Of a stretch of 10,156 nucleotides of DNA, positions 1-6,465 are shown one piece after another. The notes beneath the pieces are model-generated. The model was not told where the DNA came from and searched no databases. It was given only the letters and a program-made list of their open reading frames with translations. This DNA comes from JANQTF01 sp036835375 (GTDB lineage: Bacteria; Bacteroidota; Bacteroidia; J057), in assembly GCA_036835375.1 (NCBI GenBank), contig DAITMB010000158.1:1-10156 (forward strand). The letters run 5' to 3'. How positions within the stretch are numbered: position 1 is the first letter of the stretch; every line of letters begins with the position of its first letter. Position numbers and translations under genes: made by a program.

Positions 1-58
1 GAGTTGGGAGTTGAGAGTTGAGAGTTGGGGGTTCTAGTCTCAACTCTCAACGTCTCAC
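1..58. repeat. GAGTTGR heptamer array with inverted partner
   Basis: Positions 1-28 are four tandem 7-mers of form GAGTTGG/GAGTTGA. Positions 38-51 are two copies of TCTCAAC, the complement of the same unit, followed by a degenerate copy at 52-58. As a result 10-23 and 38-51 form a perfect 14-bp inverted repeat around a 14-nt loop. It lies about 30 nt past the stop codon of the leftward gene, so its transcript could fold into a strong hairpin there. No T-run follows the stem on that strand within the window, so it is not a classic intrinsic terminator. The left edge is cut by the window. Simple heptamer arrays of this kind may be dispersed intergenic repeats in the genome (inference). Confidence 0.7.
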
Positions 59-84
59 TTCTCGTAGCGAAGCGGTATCACTTC

Positions 85-864
85 TCACTTGTGACGAAAC
101 CAGCAATCTTGTCGATGGTATTCGTATGCCTTAAATCGGGTATTAATTGGTGTACCGTGCTGTATCACCTCTCCAAAATGTGTGCGGGCCACAAAGTTGA
201 ATGCTCCCATATCGAGCGTATAAGCCGTTTTGTTTGTCAGTGTATAGCTTCGATGAAGCTGCGCAAGATGATTCATGAGGGACCGCATCGTCTCTACCTG
301 ACCGCCAATGATGCCGCAATTGAGCAGGACTTGATCGCGATTCGCAAACTCAAAACTAGCAAACCCAGGCAGGGATTGTCTAAGATGCTGCCCGTGCGCA
401 TGCATCCAGGGATTGTCGAGAATTTCTGGTTCATCTCCGCAAAATACAGCACCTGCGTTAGCTAGAAACTGCGGTTGCTCGAAGGGATTTTGTATGACTT
501 CTACATCCACGATATCGCTAACAAAAAGCGATGCCAGAAGATGCGAGTAGCAATCTAAAAATTCTTCATAAATCATATATCGAAACACGTTGGGGCTCCA
601 TCGATGATCGTATTTGACTTGGACAAAGCTGATGTTGTCAGTCTGATATCGGGCCACCGTCGTCGCCGAAAACGTGTTGTGAAAGATGAGGCCTCGCAGG
701 CCCAGCCGATTCAGCGAATCATACCAGGCACTCACCAGCTTGAAGTTATCTTCTTCCAAGTTTTCGCCGCGATTCACGTCATACACGCCAGTAAGCAGGG
801 TAGCTGCTACCAAGGAGGTACCAAGAGGCAATGAAGGCTGATCAATCAGGATAGAAGTGTTCAA
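85..864 (-). CDS. predicted nucleotide-diphospho-sugar-transferase-like protein
   Basis: A 259-aa protein that I cannot place in a named family with certainty. Visible features suggest a GT-A-like glycosyltransferase. There is a first strand SLVAATLLTGVYD (17-29), an acidic SDIVDVEVIQNPF stretch (116-128) resembling a DxD-type nucleotide-sugar/metal site, NCGIIGG (182-188, resembling the FNxGxxG motifs of such enzymes), LDMGAFNF (217-224), and a C-terminal WFRHK. There is no signal peptide or membrane helix, so it is probably cytosolic. The reading frame opens after a TAA at 883-885. It contains no ATG before residue 97 and no GTG upstream of the first conserved strand, so TTG at 862-864 is the only plausible start. 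It lies 28 nt downstream of the family 2 glycosyltransferase on the same strand, which supports a shared transcript and a role in building a surface glycan. Donor and acceptor cannot be told from the sequence. Confidence 0.72.
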   Translation of the reverse strand: MNTSILIDQPSLPLGTSLVAATLLTGVYDVNRGENLEEDNFKLVSAWYDSLNRLGLRGLIFHNTFSATTVARYQTDNISFVQVKYDHRWSPNVFRYMIYEEFLDCYSHLLASLFVSDIVDVEVIQNPFEQPQFLANAGAVFCGDEPEILDNPWMHAHGQHLRQSLPGFASFEFANRDQVLLNCGIIGGQVETMRSLMNHLAQLHRSYTLTNKTAYTLDMGAFNFVARTHFGEVIQHGTPINTRFKAYEYHRQDCWFRHK

Positions 865-892
865 CGTCGAAGAATCACCGTGTTATGAGGTA

Positions 893-1573
893 TTATGACA
901 TCGACATTTGGTCGCTTTTCAGCGTAGCTGTGATACTCGAAGCCACATTGCGGTAGTAAATGTATGTTCTACTATAAAGTTTTTTGACCCGAAACTTCCT
1001 AGACGCTCGTTCGAAAAATTCACTATCAGCAGAATAGATATTTCCCAAAGGAATACTCTGGAACACCTCTTTTTTGCCAAAAAAAGTCGCCATTAAGTAG
1101 CATTCGTCCACATGGATATTTTTGGTCAGATCGTTCTTGTCTGGCACGTAGTAGTCTTCTTTGCAGCTGACGACCGTGTCGGTCAACGAACACACCAAAT
1201 CTGCTTGTTTCATCGCATGCATCGCTACCTCCAAATGATTGGGCTTATACTCGTCGTCGGAGTCAATGATGGAAATGTACTTTCCTTGTGCGAAAGGAAT
1301 CGCTCGATTGATGGCCAAGGATTGTCCTACGTTTTGATGCCGGAGGTAAGAAATTTTGGCTTGATGAAGCTGGCTATATTTTAGAAGTTCCAAGCTTAAT
1401 GTACAATCACTTCCATCGTCGAGAATAATCAACTCATAATCACGAAATGTTTGCCTTAATACTGAATCGATGGCCCGCCGAGCCAGATCGAAAGGCGTGT
1501 TGTACACCGCCATGAGCACAGAGACCGCACTGGGGCTTGAAGAAAGGGGGGCAGAGGAGGGAGAAGATGACAT
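893..1573 (-). CDS. family 2 glycosyltransferase
   Basis: A 226-aa GT-A-fold glycosyltransferase of family GT2, which uses a nucleotide sugar to extend a glycan at the cytosolic face of the inner membrane. Diagnostic parts are the first strand VSVLMAVYNTP (18-28), SVLRQTFRDYELIILDDGS with the first conserved acidic pair, VGQSLAINRAI, and YISIIDSDDEYKPNHLE, where DSDD is the metal/nucleotide-binding DxD site. The protein is short for GT2 (often 250-350 aa), and no membrane helix follows the catalytic domain. The first 17 residues are almost entirely Ser, Pro and Ala, encoded by a purine-rich stretch. They look like a disordered tail, but starting later would delete the first strand, so ATG at 1571-1573 is kept. 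An in-frame stop lies at 1586-1588. It is the first gene of the leftward pair and probably acts with its neighbour; the acceptor is unknown. Confidence 0.9.
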   Translation of the reverse strand: MSSSPSSAPLSSSPSAVSVLMAVYNTPFDLARRAIDSVLRQTFRDYELIILDDGSDCTLSLELLKYSQLHQAKISYLRHQNVGQSLAINRAIPFAQGKYISIIDSDDEYKPNHLEVAMHAMKQADLVCSLTDTVVSCKEDYYVPDKNDLTKNIHVDECYLMATFFGKKEVFQSIPLGNIYSADSEFFERASRKFRVKKLYSRTYIYYRNVASSITATLKSDQMSMS

Positions 1574-1849
1574 GAATCTTGGGGATTAAAGAAGTCGCCA
1601 CAGGACACAGCAATACGTCAAGTATTCCATTACTAGGCGATGGGTCCATTCTCACTTTTCGCTTAACGCTGGCGAATATACAACCAAGTTTCGGAGCCAG
1701 TCAAGTGTTTATTATTTCTACAAAAAGTTTAGACATACCCGAGGCCTTCTTCCGATATCGTGATCCGCCAATCCTAGTCCGATGATTGTTCATTTTCTCT
1801 TTATATTTGTCTGCCCTGATCCATTTCATCTACCTATTCACACCTTTGG
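1574..1849. other. divergent intergenic region
   Basis: These 276 nt separate the leftward glycosyltransferase pair from the rightward BatA-type gene, so they should hold promoters for both directions. A TAnnTTTG box for the rightward gene is visible at 1802-1809. I found no matching CAAAnnTA box for the leftward genes. The rest is AT-rich with no convincing ORF, hairpin or repeat. Confidence 0.6.
1785..1809 (+). promoter_or_regulatory. candidate Bacteroidota-type promoter for the BatA-type gene
   Basis: TATATTTG at 1802-1809 is a full match to the TAnnTTTG -7 element known for the Bacteroidota primary sigma factor. It lies 40 nt before the ATG at 1850. The upstream -33 element is poor: ATTG at 1785-1788 is only 13 nt away, shorter than the usual spacing of about 19-21. 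The call therefore rests on the -7 box and its position. No Shine-Dalgarno sequence precedes the ATG, as is common in this phylum. Confidence 0.4.
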
Positions 1850-3931
1850 ATGACCTTTTTGAACCCAGCCGCACTATGGGGCCTTCTGGCGCTTTCGGTG
1901 CCGATCATTGTTCACTTTTTCAATCTTCAGCGACCCAAGCAAATTCTATTTAGCAACGTGGCTTTCGTCAAAGAAGTCAAGCGCACGGTCGTTCGCAGGG
2001 TGCGATTTCAGCGCTGGCTCCTGTTGTTGCTCCGCCTCCTCGGCCTCGCTGCCTTGGTGCTTATGTTTGCCAATCCCGTGCGCCTCGAATCAGGTCAGCG
2101 ATTGGTGCAAGGAGCCAGATCTGTGGTCATCGTCATCGATAATTCCGAAAGCATGAAGGCCTCGAATGAGCGGGGCGAATACCTAAGGCAAGCCATCTCG
2201 CTAGCGCGCAATCTCATCAAAGCCTATGGACCCGAGGACGAATTTGTGCTCTCTGGTACCGGCAACCTGGCGCTTCAGGCTGGTTTTTCTGGCAAAGAAG
2301 AAATTTTAGATCAGCTTGAGCAGCTTTCTTATGAGCAAAATACGCGGAGCCTCGCCGAGATCCTGAGCCTGAGCGATGGCCTCTTTGAACGCTCCACCGG
2401 CGCCCTGCGAGAATTATACCTCATCAGCGACTTTCAAGCGTCCACTGTACTGACAGATTCAACTTCCGCCAACGTCTCAGATTCCAGCCTTTTCATTTCC
2501 TTGGTCCCCGTCGCCAGTCGGCAGCCAGCCAATGTTTATATTTCTGATCACGAGGTGATTACCCGAATTCTGGAAGCGGACAAGCCCATGACCATGCGAC
2601 TCACATTGGTCAATGATGGACCGACGGCAGTACAAGATCTGAGTGTCCGCGTACTATTGCAGGGCAAGGCAGTGGCCATTTCAACTCAATCGCTGGAGGC
2701 CAATGAACGAAAGCCTATTGAAATCACTTTCACGCCGGGTGCGAGTGGCTGGCTCTCTGGCTACATTGAGCTTGACGATCGGCCCATTGACTTTGATAAC
2801 CAGCGATACTTTTCTTGCTATGTTCCTGACAAAGAGCCCATTTTGCTGGTAGAGTCTGTGTCTTCGCCCAATCTTCGGATTCTCTACCAAGATGTGTTCG
2901 ATCAGTTTGAGACCACCGTCGTTTCGGACAGAAGTCTGGCGAATGTCAATTTTGCCAACTATCGTTCCGTGGTGTGGACCGGACTGGAACGCATCAGTAG
3001 CGGCCTCGCCGATCAGCTCACCAGATTTATTGAGGGGGGAGGAAGTGTCTTGATATTTCCCGGCGAAAACGCCAATATCGAAGAATGGAATCGATGGTTG
3101 GGCCAGATATCCTTTGGCAGCCTCAGCCCGCTTGTGCGCGTCGAGGAAGGGATCTCAGCCCAGAACTATGATTTGGACCACCCGATCTTTGAGGGGATTT
3201 TCAGCCAGACGGCGCAGCGTGCCAAACCAGATCCCACCAGGGTATTTCGATATTTTCCGGTCAATCTATCGGGTGCTCTGCCGCAGAGCAAAATCATTCA
3301 GATGGAAAATCAGCAACCATTGCTTATCGAAAGCGAATTCGGGACTGGCAGTATCTTCCTTTTTTCCCTTTTCCCGGGGGGATCCTGGACTGATTTCCAG
3401 GTCAAAACACTGTTTCCACCGCTGATCTATCGAATCACACAACTGATGAATCAGACGGGTGAACTGAGCTTCGACCAAGTCATCGGGGCACATTCACCGC
3501 TCTTGTTGCGGACACTGACCAGCGATCGAATCGACCTCCGGGACGTCAATGGCGTCCTGGCTACGCCCGAGCGCTCCGATCTGGGCGGGGAAACACGCAT
3601 CATTTTCGATCAAATGTCCTTAAAAGCGGGCAACTATGAGGTGGTGCAAGAAGGTCAGCTACTTTTGGCCATTTCCTTCAATGTCGCCGACGCAGAATCT
3701 CGCCTCGCATTTGCAGATGAATCAGGCCTTCAGGAGAAGCTGCGTGAATATGGAATAGCGGACCAGACCAACATCTTGGAGCCCAATGTAGATACCTTGG
3801 TGGACCAGGTGCAGTTCAACAAAGAAGGCTGGCCATTGTGGCGCTGGTTTTTGACCGTGGCGCTCATTTGTCTTCTCGTGGAGGCATTTGTGCTCGGAGG
3901 CAAAGTCACCTGGAAGGGTAAAACTTCCTGA
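1850..3931 (+). CDS. BatA-type double-anchor membrane protein with VWA domain
   Basis: A 693-aa inner-membrane protein. Residues 1-80 match the BatA N-terminal double-transmembrane domain: helix one about 5-25, the conserved FFNLQRPKQILFSNVAFV segment, a basic stretch, and helix two about 56-75. A von Willebrand factor A domain follows, with the MIDAS signature DNSES (D97, S99, S101) and a later Asp in LISDFQAS (D194). Residues about 230-320 look like an Ig/CARDB-type beta domain. Residues 330-420, containing GGGSVLIFPG (396-405), resemble the glutamine-amidotransferase-like fold seen in such proteins. A final membrane helix lies at about 663-683, followed by a basic tail. BatA proteins were linked to aerotolerance in Bacteroides and often sit near MoxR ATPases, but no such genes are visible here, so its role is unknown. 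It ends 77 nt before the dihydroorotase-like gene and probably shares its transcript. Confidence 0.88.
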   Translation: MTFLNPAALWGLLALSVPIIVHFFNLQRPKQILFSNVAFVKEVKRTVVRRVRFQRWLLLLLRLLGLAALVLMFANPVRLESGQRLVQGARSVVIVIDNSESMKASNERGEYLRQAISLARNLIKAYGPEDEFVLSGTGNLALQAGFSGKEEILDQLEQLSYEQNTRSLAEILSLSDGLFERSTGALRELYLISDFQASTVLTDSTSANVSDSSLFISLVPVASRQPANVYISDHEVITRILEADKPMTMRLTLVNDGPTAVQDLSVRVLLQGKAVAISTQSLEANERKPIEITFTPGASGWLSGYIELDDRPIDFDNQRYFSCYVPDKEPILLVESVSSPNLRILYQDVFDQFETTVVSDRSLANVNFANYRSVVWTGLERISSGLADQLTRFIEGGGSVLIFPGENANIEEWNRWLGQISFGSLSPLVRVEEGISAQNYDLDHPIFEGIFSQTAQRAKPDPTRVFRYFPVNLSGALPQSKIIQMENQQPLLIESEFGTGSIFLFSLFPGGSWTDFQVKTLFPPLIYRITQLMNQTGELSFDQVIGAHSPLLLRTLTSDRIDLRDVNGVLATPERSDLGGETRIIFDQMSLKAGNYEVVQEGQLLLAISFNVADAESRLAFADESGLQEKLREYGIADQTNILEPNVDTLVDQVQFNKEGWPLWRWFLTVALICLLVEAFVLGGKVTWKGKTS

Positions 3932-4008
3932 TCTGTCTTGTCGCCATGCACTGAATCTTCACAACCTCCCTTTCATTTCATTGGATCCTTTAACTCTCCC
4001 GACGATTC

Positions 4009-5295
4009 ATGTCACATACGCTCCTTCAGCGAGTCCGCGTCCTTGACCCTGGTGGTCCTCATGACGGCCAGACAGTCAATATCCGCTTCTCAGATCGAGG
4101 CATTGACCACATTTCCGAAGAAGCTTCACCAGCTGGAGAACTTCCCGATAGGGTCATTGATGGGGTCAACACCTTCGTATCACCTGGCTGGGTGGACACA
4201 GGCGTCACACTGTGCGATCCTGGAGAGGAATGGAAAGAGACCCAATCGGCACTGGCAACTGCTGCCATCCGAGGCGGGTTCACCACACTGCTCCCCTACC
4301 CTAGCTCGCATCCTACACCAGACAAGTCGGAGCCTATTCGGGCATTGTTGGCGCATTTTGCCAAACTCCCCATCCATGTTCTGCCGCTCGGAGCCATCAC
4401 TGAAGGACGCCATGGCATTGAAATGGCCGAACTCTACGACATGCACATAGCTGGTGCAATTGCCTTTGCAGACGGTCCGCTGGCATTTCCTGAAGAAGGG
4501 ATTCTGCTTCGTGTCCTGCGGTATATGCAGTCTTTTGGAGGACTGCTCATGACCGGAGCCATCCTGCCCACATGGATTGAGCAGGGGTACATGCACGAAG
4601 GAGATGCTGCCATTGCCCTCGGAATGCCAGGAATTCCAGCTGTATTCGAAAAAATAGCTGTGCAACGCGACCTCGACATTCTTCGCTACCAAGGCACAGG
4701 TAGCATTCATTTTCAGCCATTAAGTACCCCAGATGCTGTGAAGGCTGTCGCCGAAGCCCGACGAGAAGGGCTCAATGTGACTGCAGGAGTTCCGATGTAT
4801 CTATTCGCATGGCAAGATCAAGACTTGTCTTCCTTCGATGAAAATCTCAAAGTGCTTCCCCCACTTCGCAGTGCTGAGATCATTCAGGCCTTGAAAGCAC
4901 AGGTCAGCTGTGGCGACATTGATCTTCTTTGCACGGGCCATAAGGCAGAAGGCGCAGAAGAGAAGTTAGTCGAATTTCAGCAAGCTGCCACAGGGATGCT
5001 CAATTTGCAGACTGCATTTTCACAAGCAGTGAGTCACTTGATTGAGTCGGGAATCATGGATCTGAAAAAGTGGGTCGAATTAATCGCTACGAATCCGCGC
5101 CAACGATTTGGACTTCCCGCAGCTCACATTCAAGTAGGAGGCGAAGAGTTTACGTGGTTTTCACCCTCTTCCGCTTGGACATTGACTACCAAAGAGATCC
5201 CTTCTCGCGCCAAAAACACTCCACACCTTGGGCAGCAGCTCCAAGGCAAAGCCCTTGGGGTGTTCGCAAAGGGCAGATTTCATCACAACTCTTGA
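4009..5295 (+). CDS. dihydroorotase-family protein, probably non-catalytic (PyrC-prime-like)
   Basis: A 428-aa amidohydrolase-fold protein of the multifunctional-complex type dihydroorotase family (usually about 420-430 aa). Databases would probably call it pyrC. Family landmarks include VSPGWVDTGV (57-66), RGGFTTLLPYP (88-98), GAIAFADG (149-156), YMHEG (194-198), GIPAVFEKIAVQRDL (208-222), LPPLR (283-287) and LNLQTAF (331-337). Key metal sites are lost. The DxHxHLREPG motif reads DTGVTLCDPG (63-72), so both His and the substrate-binding Arg are replaced by Gly, Thr and Cys. The His before the LST turn is Pro237. The catalytic Asp of the SDH motif is Gly310 (TGH). A Lys/His pair in the TPHH region is also absent. 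Inactive homologues called PyrC-prime are known as structural partners of aspartate transcarbamoylase, which is the likeliest role here (inference). No Shine-Dalgarno sequence is seen; ATG 4009 fits the family start. Confidence 0.85.
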   Translation: MSHTLLQRVRVLDPGGPHDGQTVNIRFSDRGIDHISEEASPAGELPDRVIDGVNTFVSPGWVDTGVTLCDPGEEWKETQSALATAAIRGGFTTLLPYPSSHPTPDKSEPIRALLAHFAKLPIHVLPLGAITEGRHGIEMAELYDMHIAGAIAFADGPLAFPEEGILLRVLRYMQSFGGLLMTGAILPTWIEQGYMHEGDAAIALGMPGIPAVFEKIAVQRDLDILRYQGTGSIHFQPLSTPDAVKAVAEARREGLNVTAGVPMYLFAWQDQDLSSFDENLKVLPPLRSAEIIQALKAQVSCGDIDLLCTGHKAEGAEEKLVEFQQAATGMLNLQTAFSQAVSHLIESGIMDLKKWVELIATNPRQRFGLPAAHIQVGGEEFTWFSPSSAWTLTTKEIPSRAKNTPHLGQQLQGKALGVFAKGRFHHNS

Positions 5296-5312
5296 GGATG
5301 ACCAGCTTCCTC

Positions 5313-5344
5313 GTTGGGAATGAGGACAAAGTGAACTAACTTTG
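5313..5344 (+). promoter_or_regulatory. candidate promoter of the lpxD-lpxC/fabZ-lpxA operon
   Basis: TAACTTTG at 5337-5344 matches the Bacteroidota -7 consensus TAnnTTTG exactly. GTTG at 5313-5316 differs by one base from the TTTG -33 element and is separated from the -7 box by 20 nt, within the expected range. Transcription would start near 5351, giving a leader of about 30 nt before the lpxD ATG at 5383. The position in an 87-nt gap between unrelated functions supports a separate promoter for lipid A genes. Confidence 0.5.
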
Positions 5345-5346
5345 TC
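5325..5346. promoter_or_regulatory. inverted repeat overlapping the -7 box
   Basis: GACAAAGT (5325-5332) and ACTTTGTC (5339-5346) are perfect reverse complements around a 6-nt spacer. The right arm covers most of the candidate -7 box. It could be an operator for a dimeric repressor or a hairpin ending the upstream transcript. No T-run follows it, so an intrinsic terminator is less likely. Confidence 0.4.
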
Positions 5347-5382
5347 GAACTATCCGTTCCTCCGGTTGACAAGGACAAATGA

Positions 5383-6426
5383 ATGAAGGTTTCTTTGCGG
5401 GAATTAGCCAGCCATCTCGGTGCCAAGGTATCAGCGCATGATGCACTTGATTTGGTCATTGACGACTTAGCAGGCCTCGAAACAGCGGGGCCCAGTTCCT
5501 TGTCCTTTCTGGCAAACCCAAAATACGAGGCATTCCTCTATCACACGCAGGCAGCAGCGGTCTTGGTGAGTGAATCATTTGCACCCAAAGAAACCGTCCA
5601 AGCAGTGTTGCTACGGGTGCCAGATCCCTACCTCTCCTTCACCACTGTGCTGGAACAAGCTGCCTTGAGGCGTGCCGAAACGGGTACGGGCGTTCATCCT
5701 ACGGCTGTCATCGAAGCAGGCGCAAAGATCGGCGAGTCAGTATATATCGGACCTTTTGCCCACATCGGTAAAGATGTCACAATCAGCGACCATTGCCGCA
5801 TATATCCTTTTGTGAGTGTTGGCGCTGGTGCAACTGTAGGCGAAAAAAGTATTTTGTATCCGCATGTAAGCGTGTACGCGGGCTGCAACATAGGGAAGGG
5901 CTGTATCATCCATGCGGGGACCGTGTTGGGAAGCGATGGATTTGGCTTTGCCCCACAAGATGATGGCACCTATCGCAAGATCCCACAGTTGGGCAATGTG
6001 AAGTTGGGAGATGGCGTAGAGATCGGCTCGAACAGTTGCATCGACCGGGCAACGGTGGGCAGCACCATGATCCACGCAGGCGTTAAGCTGGATAACCTGG
6101 TGCAAGTCGCTCATAACGTGGAAATTGGGGAGCACAGTGTGATCGCAGCGCAGGCAGGCATAGCCGGAAGTTCCAAACTCGGTAAGGGCGTGATGGTAGG
6201 AGGGCAAGCAGGGTTTGTTGGGCACATTCAGATCGCCGACGGCACCAAAGTCGATGCCCAGTCAGGTGTGAACAAGAGCATCAGTAAGCCAGGTCAGGCA
6301 TTTCGGGGATCCCCCATTCAGGCACATCGTCAGCAATTGAAGTCTGAGCTCATGTTCAGGAAGCTGGTAGAAATGGAAGAGAGGATTCGAGCGCTGGAAG
6401 CGGCTCAGAAGGGGGCCGTCAAATAA
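5383..6426 (+). CDS. lpxD: UDP-3-O-acylglucosamine N-acyltransferase LpxD
   Basis: A 347-aa cytosolic homotrimeric acyltransferase, close to the usual length of about 340. It adds the second 3-hydroxyacyl chain, from acyl-ACP, to the 2-amino group of UDP-3-O-acyl-glucosamine, the third step of lipid A synthesis. Residues 1-100 form the uridine-binding domain (SSLSFLANPKY at 38-48). Residues about 104-300 are hexapeptide repeats of the left-handed beta-helix. The LGSDGFGFAP motif is at 182-191, and the catalytic base is His244 in LVQVAHNVEIG. A C-terminal helix (about 316-342, LMFRKLVEMEERIRALE) forms the trimer-capping coil. ATG 5383 is preceded by AAGGA at 5371-5375 and fits the family start; another ATG at 5379 is out of frame. 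It is the first gene of the lipid A operon, 39 nt before lpxC. Confidence 0.97.
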   Translation: MKVSLRELASHLGAKVSAHDALDLVIDDLAGLETAGPSSLSFLANPKYEAFLYHTQAAAVLVSESFAPKETVQAVLLRVPDPYLSFTTVLEQAALRRAETGTGVHPTAVIEAGAKIGESVYIGPFAHIGKDVTISDHCRIYPFVSVGAGATVGEKSILYPHVSVYAGCNIGKGCIIHAGTVLGSDGFGFAPQDDGTYRKIPQLGNVKLGDGVEIGSNSCIDRATVGSTMIHAGVKLDNLVQVAHNVEIGEHSVIAAQAGIAGSSKLGKGVMVGGQAGFVGHIQIADGTKVDAQSGVNKSISKPGQAFRGSPIQAHRQQLKSELMFRKLVEMEERIRALEAAQKGAVK

Positions 6427-6434
6427 TTTTTTTT
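6401..6434 (+). terminator. weak terminator-like hairpin plus T8 at the lpxD stop
   Basis: CGGCTC (6401-6406) can pair with GGGCCG (6413-6418), including one G-U pair, around a 6-nt loop. Eight consecutive T follow at 6427-6434. The stem ends 8 nt before the T-run, farther than in an efficient intrinsic terminator, and lies in the last codons of lpxD. At most it would cause partial attenuation or set an mRNA end between lpxD and lpxC. Confidence 0.2.
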
Positions 6435-6465
6435 GCAATTTCCTCAGATAAGCTTCGAACGGAGC

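Noticed and set aside
25..465. 146-aa plus-strand ORF opposite the sugar-transferase-like gene
   Set aside because: It begins inside the heptamer repeat and has no family features, while the minus strand shows a coherent protein.
1541..1573. Run of six G in the GT2 N-terminal coding region as a phase-variation switch
   Set aside because: Six bases is short for phase variation and the frame is intact; the surrounding Ser/Pro codons explain the low complexity.
3938..4450. 170-aa plus-strand ORF overlapping the start of the dihydroorotase-like gene
   Set aside because: Out-of-frame shadow; the overlapping frame matches a known family over its whole length.
4180..4710. 176-aa ORF on the minus strand opposite the dihydroorotase-like gene
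   Set aside because: Antisense shadow rich in Cys, His and Ser with no recognisable motif.
5737..6225. 162-aa ORF on the minus strand opposite lpxD
   Set aside because: Antisense to the repetitive hexapeptide coding region; no domain.
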